Positions 37,228 through 47,495 of a stretch of 64,000 nucleotides of DNA are shown one piece after another (within the stretch, counting starts at the first letter, position 1; each line of letters opens with the position of its first letter). Source of the stretch: Dryas octopetala (Eukaryota > Streptophyta > Magnoliopsida > Rosales > Rosaceae); NCBI GenBank assembly GCA_963921425.1, contig OY992832.1, forward strand, positions 5,394,001 to 5,458,000, given 5' to 3'. Below the pieces are notes generated by a model that did not search any database, had not been told where the DNA came from, and was given only the letters and a program-made list of their open reading frames with translations. Both the position numbers and the translations under genes were made by a program.

Positions 37228-38238
37228 ATGAATGGCAGTGAGCATATTGCCTTTTATTTTGCCATCTCCTTCCTTTCCACATCTCTTATTGTTCTTGGTG
37301 TTGTCTTTCTTATGCACCTAATTTGCAACAAAAAACCAGTTCAATCCCAAGAACCAGAAGTACCAGTCAAGGCTTGTGCCCAAGTGTACCCATTAACTAG
37401 TATTGATGTGGCCACAGATGGTTTCAACCGTCGCAGGATCATTGGTGAGGGTCGTTTGGGAATTGTATATGCTGCCATAATTGACAAGGATGAGCTAGCA
37501 GCAGTGAAGAGGATTCATCCAAGGCTTGTTTTGAGCAATGCTGGTTTTGGGTTTTCAAGAATTCTTGGGTCACTTTCCTTGGCCCAACACCCCAATATAG
37601 TGCCCATAATTGGGTACTCAGAAGCCCCAGGTGAGAGAATTATAGTGATGGAGTTTGTGGGCATGGTCTGTTTAGACTTCTATTTGCATCAAAACCCAGA
37701 TGGGGCATCTCTGTTGGATTGGAACCAGAGATTAAAGATTGCAGCTGGGGCAGCCAGAGGGCTTGAGTACTTGCATGAAGGGGCGGCTCCAAATATATTA
37801 CATGGGTGTGTGAAGGCTTCAAATATTTTGATAGATGTGAATTTTTGTGCTAGGATTTGTGATTATGGGCTCTCCTTTTTGGCACCCAAAGAGAAGAGAG
37901 GCCTAGTGGGGTATGTGGATAATGAATATTGGGGTGACAGAGGAAGAGGGGGTGGTGGTGCTTGCAAAGAGAGTGATGTGTATGGGTTTGGGGTGGTCTT
38001 GTTAGAGCTTTTGAGTGGGAGGTTATGTGAAGAAGGAGGGCTTGTGAAGTGGGCATTGCCACTGATTAAGGAAATGAAGTTTAGTGAGTTTTTGGACCCA
38101 AGACTTGTTATTCCTTCTCATATTAGGCCTCTTGCTAGATTGGCTAAAGTTGCTTCAGCTTGTGTTAGTAATTCCAGAAAGAGCAGACCTTCAATTGGTC
38201 AGGTGGCAACCATTCTCAACAATTTGGAGATGGATTGA
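37228..38238 (+). CDS. Membrane-anchored receptor-like (pseudo)kinase, At5g46080 type
   Basis: The single exon encodes 336 residues. Residues of about 7-30 form a membrane helix with no ectodomain ahead of it; a kinase fold of RLK/Pelle type follows. The glycine loop (IGEGRLGIVYAA) and the ATP-contacting lysine (AAVKRI) are present. The catalytic loop reads HGCVKASNILID, where active kinases have HRD: the Arg and the catalytic Asp are both replaced. The DFG motif is DYG. The activation segment (VGYVDNEYWGD) is unusual and a Gly-rich insert follows. It may therefore bind ATP but phosphorylate poorly or not at all, acting as a scaffold; this is inferred. I chose the ATG at 37228 because the upstream in-frame triplet is not ATG. 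Position and size fit the protein kinase gene At5g46080. Confidence 0.88.
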   Translation: MNGSEHIAFYFAISFLSTSLIVLGVVFLMHLICNKKPVQSQEPEVPVKACAQVYPLTSIDVATDGFNRRRIIGEGRLGIVYAAIIDKDELAAVKRIHPRLVLSNAGFGFSRILGSLSLAQHPNIVPIIGYSEAPGERIIVMEFVGMVCLDFYLHQNPDGASLLDWNQRLKIAAGAARGLEYLHEGAAPNILHGCVKASNILIDVNFCARICDYGLSFLAPKEKRGLVGYVDNEYWGDRGRGGGGACKESDVYGFGVVLLELLSGRLCEEGGLVKWALPLIKEMKFSEFLDPRLVIPSHIRPLARLAKVASACVSNSRKSRPSIGQVATILNNLEMD

Positions 38239-38794
38239 GTGGATGATCTTCATAAAGTCAGCAAGGAATCGCATGAATTTTCTGTTCTAAAAAGGTTGCT
38301 ATTGTTAGGATCCAATGAGAATCAAGAAGCAACTTGGAATTGAAAATTGGGATTTTTCTTTTGACTTAGTTTCATATATTTTTCATACAGTGTATGTATG
38401 ACATACGAATTAGATGAAAAACGATTAAAATTGTTTGTATGACATACAAATTTACACTGTGCACAAACAACTAGTCATTTTCACAAGTGTAAATAGCAGC
38501 ATATTTGAAGGTGGGTTTGGAGGAATGTTGAAATGAGAGGTGTGACGGTGCCTTTGTTTTCAGGGCAGTGAATTTAATCTTGTTTTCGTGTTGAATGGGA
38601 TCTTTTGGTGCCGAAAGGGACCCATTTGTTTTGTTTCTTTCTTGCAATCAATTTCTCTTTCTGTTGAGTCCTTCTTTTTGCTCGTCATTGCCCCATCATT
38701 TGATTATACATTTTTTTTTTTTTTTTTTTAAGAGTTTGACTATACAACTTGTCTAAATAAAAAGAATATCAATTGGTTACACATTATATATATC
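38239..38794. other. 3' flank of the kinase-like gene
   Basis: AT-rich sequence with a poly-T run near 38711-38729. I see no gene. Confidence 0.4.
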
Positions 38795-39201
38795 AGGCCC
38801 TTTCAATAAGGGATTTCTCATTTAGTGTTAAATGAGGGATCATTTTGTGGGGCCCACATGGGTCGTTTTGTGTAAATCTGAACCGTCCATTTTTTACATC
38901 TCCATTGATAGATCATCCCTGCAAAAAATCAGCCAAATCGGAAATCGTTTACCCGTTCGATTAAGCCGTCAAAGTTTAGGTGTTTATAGAGGAATTTGTT
39001 GTTCGTCCATTTGTTTTAAACTTTGACCACTTAAACGAACAGGTAAACGATTTTCTATTTGCCTGAATTTTTGCACGGATGATCTATCAATGAAAATGTA
39101 AAAAATGGACGGTTCGGATTAACACAAAACAACCGGTATGGGCCACACATGGTGATCCCTCATTTAACACTAAATGAGGGATCCCTTATAAGAAGGACCC
39201 T
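38795..39201. mobile_element. MITE with long inverted repeats (about 190 bp arms)
   Basis: The left arm (38795 to about 38985) and the right arm (about 39010 to 39201) are reverse complements with scattered mismatches. Shared blocks include CTCATTTAGTGTTAAATGAG near each end, GAACCGTCCATTTTTTACAT and TTGATAGATCATCC. Each arm also has its own short palindrome (CTCATTTAGTGTTAAATGAG is nearly self-complementary). It inserted in a TA repeat: TTATATATAT flanks both sides, suiting a 9-10 bp duplication of Mutator type, but this is ambiguous in such sequence. No transposase is present. Confidence 0.8.
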
Positions 39202-40070
39202 TTATATATATATATAGAAATATCTTAAATTTAATGATGGGGATTCATATTGTATATTCAATTGCATGGTGGTTGAGTGCTTGTTGCTCCTGTTCTCACC
39301 TGCAATGCTGAAAATTTGAGGTCCATTCCATAACTTATAACATTGACTATTATTAGAATTATATTTTTGTCTTTTGGCACTATCTGAGGGGTTGATAAAC
39401 ATTGTTCATCCCTTAATATCCTGCTATTCATAGTTTGTTCTGGTAGATCTACCAACAAGGATGGTGGGTACAATGTTGCACCAATGGATTTACTTGCTCT
39501 TAATTTCTGATGTGATTTTATTTGAAATAACACACAGGCCAGAAAGGAAACTAGTAACCGGAATTAAATTTGTCAATTAATATTTGATTTACAAAATGAA
39601 ACTAGGAATATGATTGCAAAATGTTGTAAAAGAATTGCAAAATGTTATAAACTTGTTAGCAGGCCTCTCTGTTACTAGATTGAAGGCCCATGAAAATTAG
39701 TGACAGATGCCCAAAGAGATCGATCATTGAGCCCAAGTTGGGCTTTGCCTTTGCCAGTTCGGCCCAGTTCCTGTGCTACAGATCATGGGCCCGGCTTGGC
39801 GGTCTCTTCCAATGGGTTTTGCCTAGGCCCGTTCCTTTGTGCTGAACTTGAATACTTTACTGGCCCAGACCTTTTCGGACTAAGAAGCCTCTCAGAAGAA
39901 GTGTTGCTTGATACGGGCCAAACGGCTGAAAAGATTTAACAAAAAGTAAAGAAAGTTGCATTATTTTTTTCTTGCTGATAAATTGAATAAATATAAGTAA
40001 TGGGTAAATGGTGATAAATATAATTATGGGTCCATTAGATTCTAGGGCTCCACCACTAAAAATGTTGGTC
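39202..40070. other. Intergenic, nothing recognised
   Basis: Short ORFs without family resemblance; G/C-richer around 39700-39850. No gene is supported. Confidence 0.35.
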
Positions 40071-40414
40071 AAAAGGACAATCCGTTTAACCACTTGAGTT
40101 CTAGGCCAAAATTTTTTGTAAAGCACTTACTAGAACTACCGAACCTCAACAAGTTCATTTGCAAAAATTGTTGCATCTACAAAATTTGTGTAGATGCATC
40201 TCAAAAAATGCAAATGCAGTTCAAAAAATATAGATGCAACTTAATATACAAATGCACCTGACGAACAGATTCAGCTCAAAAAATGCAGATGCACTTCAAT
40301 ATACAGATGCACCTGCCGAGCAGATATAGTTCAAAAAAATCAGATGTACCTACTGAGCACTTGGCGCCCTAATTTACGCTCATTGTTGCGCTTTACACGC
40401 AAGGATTGTCCTTT
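40071..40414. mobile_element. Small element with 12-bp perfect inverted ends and tandem core
   Basis: AAAGGACAATCC at 40071-40082 is the exact reverse complement of 40403-40414. Between them is a diverged tandem repeat built on 'CAGATGCACCTG.CGA.CAGAT..AG.TCAAAAAA' blocks. I find no clear target duplication, so a MITE is likely but not proven. Confidence 0.5.
40190..40360. repeat. Diverged minisatellite (GATGCA / CTCAAAAAA units)
   Basis: Units such as GATGCATCTCAAAAAATGCA, CAGATTCAGCTCAAAAAATG and CAGATATAGTTCAAAAAAAT recur every roughly 30-60 bp with substitutions and small indels. Confidence 0.65.
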
Positions 40415-42677
40415 AGGCCAAGTATCTCAATGTCTTTTTTACCAAATTTATTAATAGTTTGATACTAGTATTTACTATATAATTAATGGGTAAATGGGAT
40501 AAATATTGGATCTTCTCTACAGAAAAGAAAGTAATTACTATTGAACTACAAAATTAAACACGCAAATTCTCTACAATATTTTCAACATCAATCTCTCTTT
40601 CCTTACACGTTGCAACTTTATTAGTATATTAATTCCTTCTTAAGAAAAAGAACTACGTACCATTTACTTTGACAAGCCTAAGATCCCATAAATTTTGTAA
40701 TTTAAAAAAAAAAAAAAAAAAAAGCTTACTTGGGCTAGAGGGCTAACTGCTATACACACTAAATTTGTTCAACAATTAAATAACGTATATACAAATATAT
40801 TATTGGTTGAATAGATTTAGTGAGCTAAGGTAACATATATTATTGAGTTGGGGCTAAAATCCAACTCAAGTCTCCTAGCTTGACGAAATGTCATCAAAGT
40901 CATAATCAACTGGTGAATGCATTGACGATTGGACTACTTTTTTGTATGTTTGTCTTCTTATTATGGAAGTTAAAAAGTAATTGCTAGTTATGTTCCCAAA
41001 AGCAATCGATATGCACAAAAAAGTCTTGGATTCCTTGCAATGATTTCAACTATGAACAATTGGTTATTCAATTTCATTGTCTTTTCTCCTCCATACTCAT
41101 CTATTTGACCATGGTCATGAGTCTGATGACCTTAATGGAAGTGGGAACTTAAGCTTTAATAATCTACAGCTTTGTTTGAAATTGTATATGGCTGCATGCA
41201 ATTCTTCACCAAATTTTTGTCGACTGAGAATAATTTTTTGCGGCTTTTGGCTGCAGAGAAGACACATCCCCGCAGGCACACACAAACAAACAGAGGAGAC
41301 CAAAACAAGACGACGTCGGACAACTAGACAAGGCCCAAAAACCCTAACCCATACGTTAAAGTATGAAAACAAAACAAATCAAATCCTAAAGCGCTGGCTA
41401 AAGCTTCAGGCTTAAGCTTTCTGTTGCGTGGCTTCCTTGAGAAGCTCATCTTCAGATATTGTGTATTTGTCGGCTGGTATACGCTGGGCTGGGCAGTGAT
41501 CCCCTACAACCTTGTCCCTTTCTGTGTATTTGCAATTGCCAGCCTCTTTCCAATAAGACAAGCCCAGCTGGCATACCAGTCGACGTGTCATCTCGTCATT
41601 GGAAAGGACTGTTTTCTTTTTTCTGGTTTAAATAAGACGGTGAATTGAACATATAGAATCGTAGTCGTGCGGCCTAAGCCAAAAGTGACATGTCTGCGTA
41701 TACCATTTAAATTGGGTTATCTGAATTAATCACGATATTAATTTCTTGTCAATTCGTTGAAAAGGATCCATATCCATCCATAATTAATATACAAATTAAT
41801 TAACAATCGATAATTAAAATAGGATTAATATGCACATATGTGCAGAGAACCCATTACATCTATTACTAATAGGAGTAGAGATTAGCAGTCCAAACTGATG
41901 TAATTACTGCAGATACAGAGCATTTTACAGAAAGCTCCAACCACCTCCATCTCAAAATATGCGTCTTTTTTTTGTTCTCTTTGCAGTGAGAGAGACAGAG
42001 GGAGAGAGAGAGTGATTCCTTGCTTGACATGAGAAGTCTACGTGAAGAAAAGGAGAAATGGGAATATACAGCAGATCAGGTTGGTAAATGAATTGGTATC
42101 TCATAAAAATAATTATATACATATACATCCATATATATATGTTATGTGTATGGTTGATTCATTTGGTCGTGTGTTGGTTCGTATGTATGTGTCTGTCTAA
42201 GAATTGTGCATGTCTTTAAGGACACTCTAGGTTGACACTGCAGCTAAAGTCCCAAACCCAACCCAACCCAGCCCATCTCTCTCTCTCTCTCTCTCTCTCT
42301 CTAAAGAGGTAAAACGTCCCTAAGAATCAGTAGGTTGCCCCCTCTCCACTCTAGCCACCCTTTAGCTAATTAAGTTTGGTTTCTTTTTTGTAATTAATTA
42401 CTTATTAATTCCCTAAACAAACTTTTTTTCAATTATTTATAATCAAACCCCGGGAAGACAGAAACAAATAAAAAAGTGCGCAGCCAATAAATAAATAATT
42501 AAATAAAGAAAGAAAGAAATTAATTAGATGGATGAGTGGAGATATATTGATTCTTTTATACAAGCGTATATACAGAAGCATAACCAAACTTGACGTCCAA
42601 GCAACCTTTTCTATTTGTAGAAATTTTTTGTCCTCCCCGTTCTTTAATTTATAGCTTATTAGTTATAGCTCCCTTTC

Positions 42678-42736
<59 letters not shown>

Positions 42737-43048
42737 CTGAGGTTGTGCAGATCGACATATCATCGACCAAGAAAACACGTACAGCCATCATATATAGAAA
42801 TTATTAAAAGTATTTTGTGGCAGGGGATCGATAATATCATAAAAGCAAGAAAGTGGGCTAAGCAGGAAAACGTGGTTTAAAAGTGAGAAGAATTAAGCTT
42901 GCTTGCTAGTTTTTCTCTTTTGGGTTTGCTTAGTTCTGTGAGAGTTAAGATTTCTGGTACAAGTGGAGGAAATAACAAAAGAAACTTTGGGTTATCGAAT
43001 GAGCCTGAAAACAAAAGCAAAACCAGAAGAGAGAGATAGATCGTCATC
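40415..43048. other. Intergenic and promoter of the NAC gene
   Basis: AT-rich spacer. It holds an imperfect stem-loop at about 41468-41584, a (CT)n run at about 42276-42302 and a longer one at about 42681-42731, the latter 320 bases upstream of the NAC start codon. No other gene was recognised. Confidence 0.4.
42681..42731. repeat. (CT)n microsatellite upstream of the NAC gene
   Basis: About 25 CT units. Such tracts are frequent near plant transcription starts; an effect here is not shown. Confidence 0.9.
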
Positions 43049-44910
43049 ATGACATGGTGCAACGACTCAGATGATGAGAGGGCCATTCAGATAATTCAGC
43101 CCTCTCCTCCTCCTCCTCCTCATAATAATAATAACAATGATTTTCGAACTACAACATGCCCATCTTGTGGCCATCATATAGAGTTCCAAGACCAGGTATA
43201 TTATATATATTTAAATTTGATTTATTTGTTTGTTTTACAGGACTTGTTTTTTGTTTTTGTTTTTGGAGTTGTGGCCGGCCAATTAATTTGTGTAATATAT
43301 GTATATATAGGCAGGAGGAATTCATGATTTGCCAGGACTACCAGCAGGAGTGAAATTTGATCCAACAGACCAAGAAATTCTTCAACATTTGGAGGCCAAG
43401 GTGATGTCTGATGCTAGAAAGCTTCATCCCCTCATTGACGAGTTCATACCAACGCTTGAGGGCGAGAATGGAATCTGCTATACTCACCCAGAAAAGTTAC
43501 CAGGTTATTTATTTACTCATTCATTTGATTCCAACTTGATGGGTTTGAACGTTATTAATTATATGTTGTGATTTGAGACTGAATAATGTCTAGCTAGCTA
43601 GACAGCCTAGACATGCTAACAAAAACTTGGGAGTCTAATATTTTCCTTTTTTTTTTTTTTTTTGGAATAGAGATAATTAAAAAAGTTTTTTTCTTCGGTG
43701 CTAATATATATACGTGTCTATTTCTAGGTGTCACATTGAAACCAACATATAACCAACACATGGTTTTGCTTGCTTCTCCTTCAATTTACTGATTTAGTAT
43801 ATATGTTTTTCTCTTTGCTATATTTATTGTTCTCAAGTAATACATGTTTTATATATGCATCTGAATGTTGAACGCATTAGTTGCTAACACTAAACGCAAT
43901 CGCAGAATATAGCTATATAATATATTAAGGAGCCTCGATCAGTTCTCTTATTTTTTTTTTATGCATGTAGACCATGTAATTAATCTAACCATGCATGTTA
44001 TAACAATATTCATTCACTCCTCGAGAGACTTAGCTAGCTAGCTATTACATATCAATTTTAAACAATTTTTCTGATATATATATTGGACGGAGCTAGTCAA
44101 ACTCATAATCTATAATTTGTTTTTTCTTGCACTGGCGCGCGCGCGCGCACACACACACACACATATATATATATAGTTATGAAATATTTTTTTTTGGTGA
44201 AGTATAATTATGAGATATTTTATGTATAAAAACCCAACACATTTTGTTTGGACATTGTGAACGTCCATGCAGGAGTAAACAAAGATGGACAAATCCGCCA
44301 CTTCTTTCACCGCCCTTCAAAGGCATACACCACTGGCACCAGGAAGCGGAGGAAGGTTCACACTGACGACGATGGAAGTGAGACCAGGTGGCACAAAACC
44401 GGCAAGACAAGGCCAGTAGTCGCCGGCGGTGCAGTGAAGGGTTTCAAGAAAATCCTAGTCCTCTACACCAATTATGGCAGGCAAAGGAAGCCCGAGAAGA
44501 CCAACTGGGTCATGCACCAATACCACCTTGGCAATAACGAAGAAGAAAAGGATGGAGAACTTGTTGTGTCCAAGGTTTTCTATCAAACACAGCCTAGGCA
44601 ATGTGGAGGGTCAGCCATGAAAGATGTGGCATTTGAACCTAAAGGTGTGCTGAATATAAGAGGCAGCAGGCATGGGCATGATAGTAATTCTGCTCCTCCT
44701 CATATTCCTCTGGCTAAGAAGGCAGGTCTTATGGAGTATTACAATGTTCCTGGTGGTGCTTTTATTAACTATGATCATCATCATCAACAGCATCATAATC
44801 TGAATCATGGGGGGCATAATAGAGAAAGCCCACCTCAGCTAATTCCCAATTTGGTTGTCCAAGGTGATGGATCTTCGTTGATTCGATTAACAGCAGATGC
44901 AAACAAATGA
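43049..44910 (+). CDS. NAC073: NAC transcription factor, SND2/SND3 (NAC073/NAC010) clade
   Basis: SND2 and SND3 are nuclear NAC factors below the NST/SND1 switches that promote cellulose and hemicellulose genes in secondary walls of fibres and vessels. Three exons, 43049-43195, 43311-43503 and 44273-44910, encode 325 residues. The N-terminus MTWCNDSDD and a Cys-pair segment, [12 protein letters not shown], mark this clade. The NAC domain follows: [79 protein letters not shown], then [20 protein letters not shown] and WVMHQYHLG. The C-terminal activation region is His/Asn-rich. Intron 2 holds a purine-pyrimidine alternating tract. Gene order favours the SND3 (At1g28470) position; sequence alone does not separate SND2 from SND3. 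Confidence 0.94.
44134..44176. repeat. Composite (GC)n(AC)n(AT)n alternating tract in NAC intron 2
   Basis: GC dinucleotides pass without break into AC and then AT dinucleotides, giving about 43 bp of alternating purine and pyrimidine roughly 100 bases before exon 3. Confidence 0.9.
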
Positions 44911-45579
44911 GTCATATATGCTCATTCATGGCCTGTCATTGAGGAACTAGTTTTTTTATTTATTATTAAGGTAGCTATAGCTAACTTGCTAGGGCAGCAA
45001 TCACAATTATGACAATGATTCTTTTGCCAGTTGTTGTTGCTGTGTATTGATAAGTTATTACATGTATTAAGATTTTTGATGGGGAGGAAAAATAAAAAGG
45101 AGAATAATGACATTGGGTCATAAACTCTTAATATTAATTCATACTGTTCTTGAGCAGCTGATCTTGGAGTGGAACTGTATAGAGATGATTATACAATACA
45201 AACTTTTATATGTTAGTCTGATATATGGGTTTGATTTTAATTTCGTCATTATCTACTTTTCTTTTTGCTAGATCATAATTATGTACTTATGAGTTATGAC
45301 TTTCCTTTTTTTTTGTCCACTACTTAATTATGATTTTCCTTTTATCTACACGTTGTTCCTTCAGAAATTTTTGACAATAAAAATATAGGAAAAAGATTGT
45401 TGATTAATCAAGGCACACAATTATTAGATAAAAAAATATATGAATTCTATTGTGGCAATTTTATTTTATACAAACCATTATGTATTTGTTACTTCAAAAT
45501 ATTTAATTGGCACATAGATTAAAGATTATCCTACATCAGTTGTTACTGCTCTTATACTCACAAATTATGTGAAGGATTT
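44911..45579. other. 3' flank of the NAC gene
   Basis: AT-rich 3' UTR and spacer. No gene was seen. Confidence 0.4.
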
Positions 45580-45588
45580 TAGTTGTTA

Positions 45589-45773
45589 GAGTGGTACTAT
45601 TGGCACCCTCCTTCATATTTGCCCACCCACCTTATTTTTTACACCCTTAAAAAATTTTGTAAAAAAATAAATATTCATCGCACTCCATATTACTCGCAAA
45701 TTGGCCCTATCTCTTCCTCCTCCACCACCTTCTCCTCCCCTATCCCCCTAGGTGGGTGTAAATAACACCACTC
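45589..45773. mobile_element. 185-bp MULE-type MITE with a perfect 9-bp target duplication
   Basis: The left end GAGTGGTACTATTGGCACCC and the right end (reverse complement GAGTGGTGTTATTTACACCC) form inverted repeats. The flanks are TAGTTGTTA at 45580-45588 and 45774-45782, a perfect 9-bp duplication, as made by Mutator-like transposases. It has no coding capacity and lies 33 bp from the larger element at 45807. Confidence 0.85.
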
Positions 45774-46206
45774 TAGTTGTTATTCTAAAGTTTTTGTTTT
45801 TTTTTTGGGAAAAATTTTCAAACAGGACACCTAGTTTGGGGTCAATCTTAGTTTAGGACACCAGTTTGGGTTTGTGCTAGTTTAGGACACATATTTAGGA
45901 TTTGTATTAATGTGGGACAATCCGTCACTTCCGTCAAGAATTCCGTTAAAAATAGACATGTGCCATGCACATGACCTATTTTCAAGGGACAAAATGGACA
46001 ATTCACCATAATATATTAAAATAATTAAAAATAAACAAGATTAAAACTAAAAATATATTAAAAAAGTTTAAAACTATAAACACAAAAAACACAGAAAAAA
46101 AAAAAAAGGATTGAAGAGGGAGATGCAGATCTCACCCCCCCCCCCCGTTTTCACTCAGCCCCAACCACCTCCGGCGGTGGCTTTACTGCCGGCGACGACC
46201 CACCCT

Positions 46207-46207
<1 letters not shown>

Positions 46208-46275
<68 letters not shown>
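46208..46275. repeat. (CT)n microsatellite inside the MULE
   Basis: About 33 CT units inside the left subterminal region. A purine-rich GAGA stretch mirrors it on the right (46965-47150). Confidence 0.9.
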
Positions 46276-46276
<1 letters not shown>

Positions 46277-46883
46277 GCAGCACTCCCTGCACACACCCAG
46301 CTCCACCCAAGTCCAGCCCCTCCGGCCACTTTCCCCGACAACCCAAGATCATCGGCGAGCTGTTCTCGCCGGCGCCAACCCCCCCAGACCAGTCCCCTTT
46401 GCCAGCCCGCCGCTCTCTCTCTCCTCTGTTCTCTCTCTCCTTCGCGCCCCCTGCAAGCGCACATGGCCCAGCCACCTGACGCCGACCACCTCGCCGACCA
46501 CATTTTTTTTTGGTTGTCTTTTTGGGCTTATGAAGTCTTTGGTTTTTCATAGTTTGGGGTTTTATGTTGACTATTATGGTAGGCTATTTTTGTGAAAAGA
46601 TTTGGTTTTGGGTTATCTTTGAATGATTGAATCTCTCCTCTTCTCATCTGGGTTTATATTGAGATCTTACTGATTTTTTTTTTTTTTTTTTGGATTCTTA
46701 TTGATGTATTGGGTTTTGTAACCTTTGTTTGGTTAAGTGTGGATCTGAGTGCAAGTTTCATCTCGAAAATAATTAAAGCACTTCGCTTTTTTTTTGTTCT
46801 TTTTTTTGCCTGACTAGATGAGCAATTTCAATTTGGCAAAAGAAGAGAATAAATTTCTTGTATATGTGTATTGGGTTTTTGCA

Positions 46884-46960
46884 GACAACATCGAGGCGTT
46901 TGGCTGATAGGAAGGTGGAGAGGTTTGAGAAGAACATAATGAAGAGAGGTGCGGAGATGA
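46884..46960 (+). pseudogene. Captured RAMP4/SERP gene fragment (exon start with preceding intron end)
   Basis: After an intron-like acceptor (GGGTTTTTGCAG at 46873-46884) the plus strand encodes TTSRRLADRKVERFEKNI and then MKRGA before turning into GAGA repeat. Plant RAMP4/SERP proteins, about 68-residue single-pass ER proteins that stabilise translocating membrane proteins, begin MTTSRRLADRK.E.F.KNI.KRG, so the agreement spans their cytosolic N-terminal half. The membrane helix is missing, and no ATG codon directly precedes the first Thr. The 370 bases before it (T-rich, intron/UTR-like) may come from the same donor gene. It is not expected to make a working protein. Recognition is from memory; a search would settle it. 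Confidence 0.75.
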
Positions 46961-47495
46961 AGAGAGAAAGAGAGAGAGGGGGGAGGGTGGGTCGTCGCCG
47001 GTGGGTAAGGCCACCGCTAGAGGTGGTTGGGGCGATGTGCAGAGAAATAGAGAGAGAAAAAGGAGGGTGCGATCTGCAGAGAAAAAGAGAAAAAGAGACA
47101 AAGAGAGAAATAGAGAAATGGAGGGAGAGAGAGAGTGAGATAGAGAGGGGGGATGGTGGGGTCACTGCCGGCAAGTATGGCCACCGGAGGTGAGTTGGGG
47201 TTGGGTGGAGAAGGGGTGCGCTGCCATCTTGTTCTTCTTTCTTTTTTGTTTTAGTTTTATTTTTAATTATTTTAATATATTATGGTGAATTGTCCATTTT
47301 GTCCCTTGAAAATAGGTCATGTGCATGACACATGTCTATTTTTAACGGAATTTTTGACGGAGGTGACGGATTGTCCCACATTAATACAAATCCTAAATAT
47401 GTGTCCTAAACTAGCACAAACCCAAACTGGTGTCCTAAACTAAGATTGACCCCAAACTAGGTGTCCTGTTTGAAAATTTTTCCCTTTTTTTTTTT

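Larger units (their letters stand above)
45807..47484. mobile_element. Non-autonomous Mutator-like element, probable Pack-MULE
   Basis: Long terminal inverted repeats of more than 200 bp: the left starts GGGAAAAATTTTCAAACAGG at 45807 and the right is its near-exact reverse complement ending at 47484. Shared blocks continue through GACAATCCGTCAC and ACCTATTTTCAAGGGACAAA to AATATATTAAAATAATTAAA. The flanks are poly-T (45797-45806 and 47485-47495), consistent with a 9-10 bp duplication. Inside is a second, GC-rich inverted pair (about 46160-46260 against 46960-47035) and sequence that looks like a captured gene fragment (46884-46960). No transposase is present. Confidence 0.82.

Noticed and set aside
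46111..46550. Ser/Leu-rich and Arg/Glu-rich ORFs up to 131 codons inside the MULE
   Set aside because: They are dominated by the CT microsatellite and GC-rich inverted repeat; only the RAMP4-like part has a recognisable protein signal.
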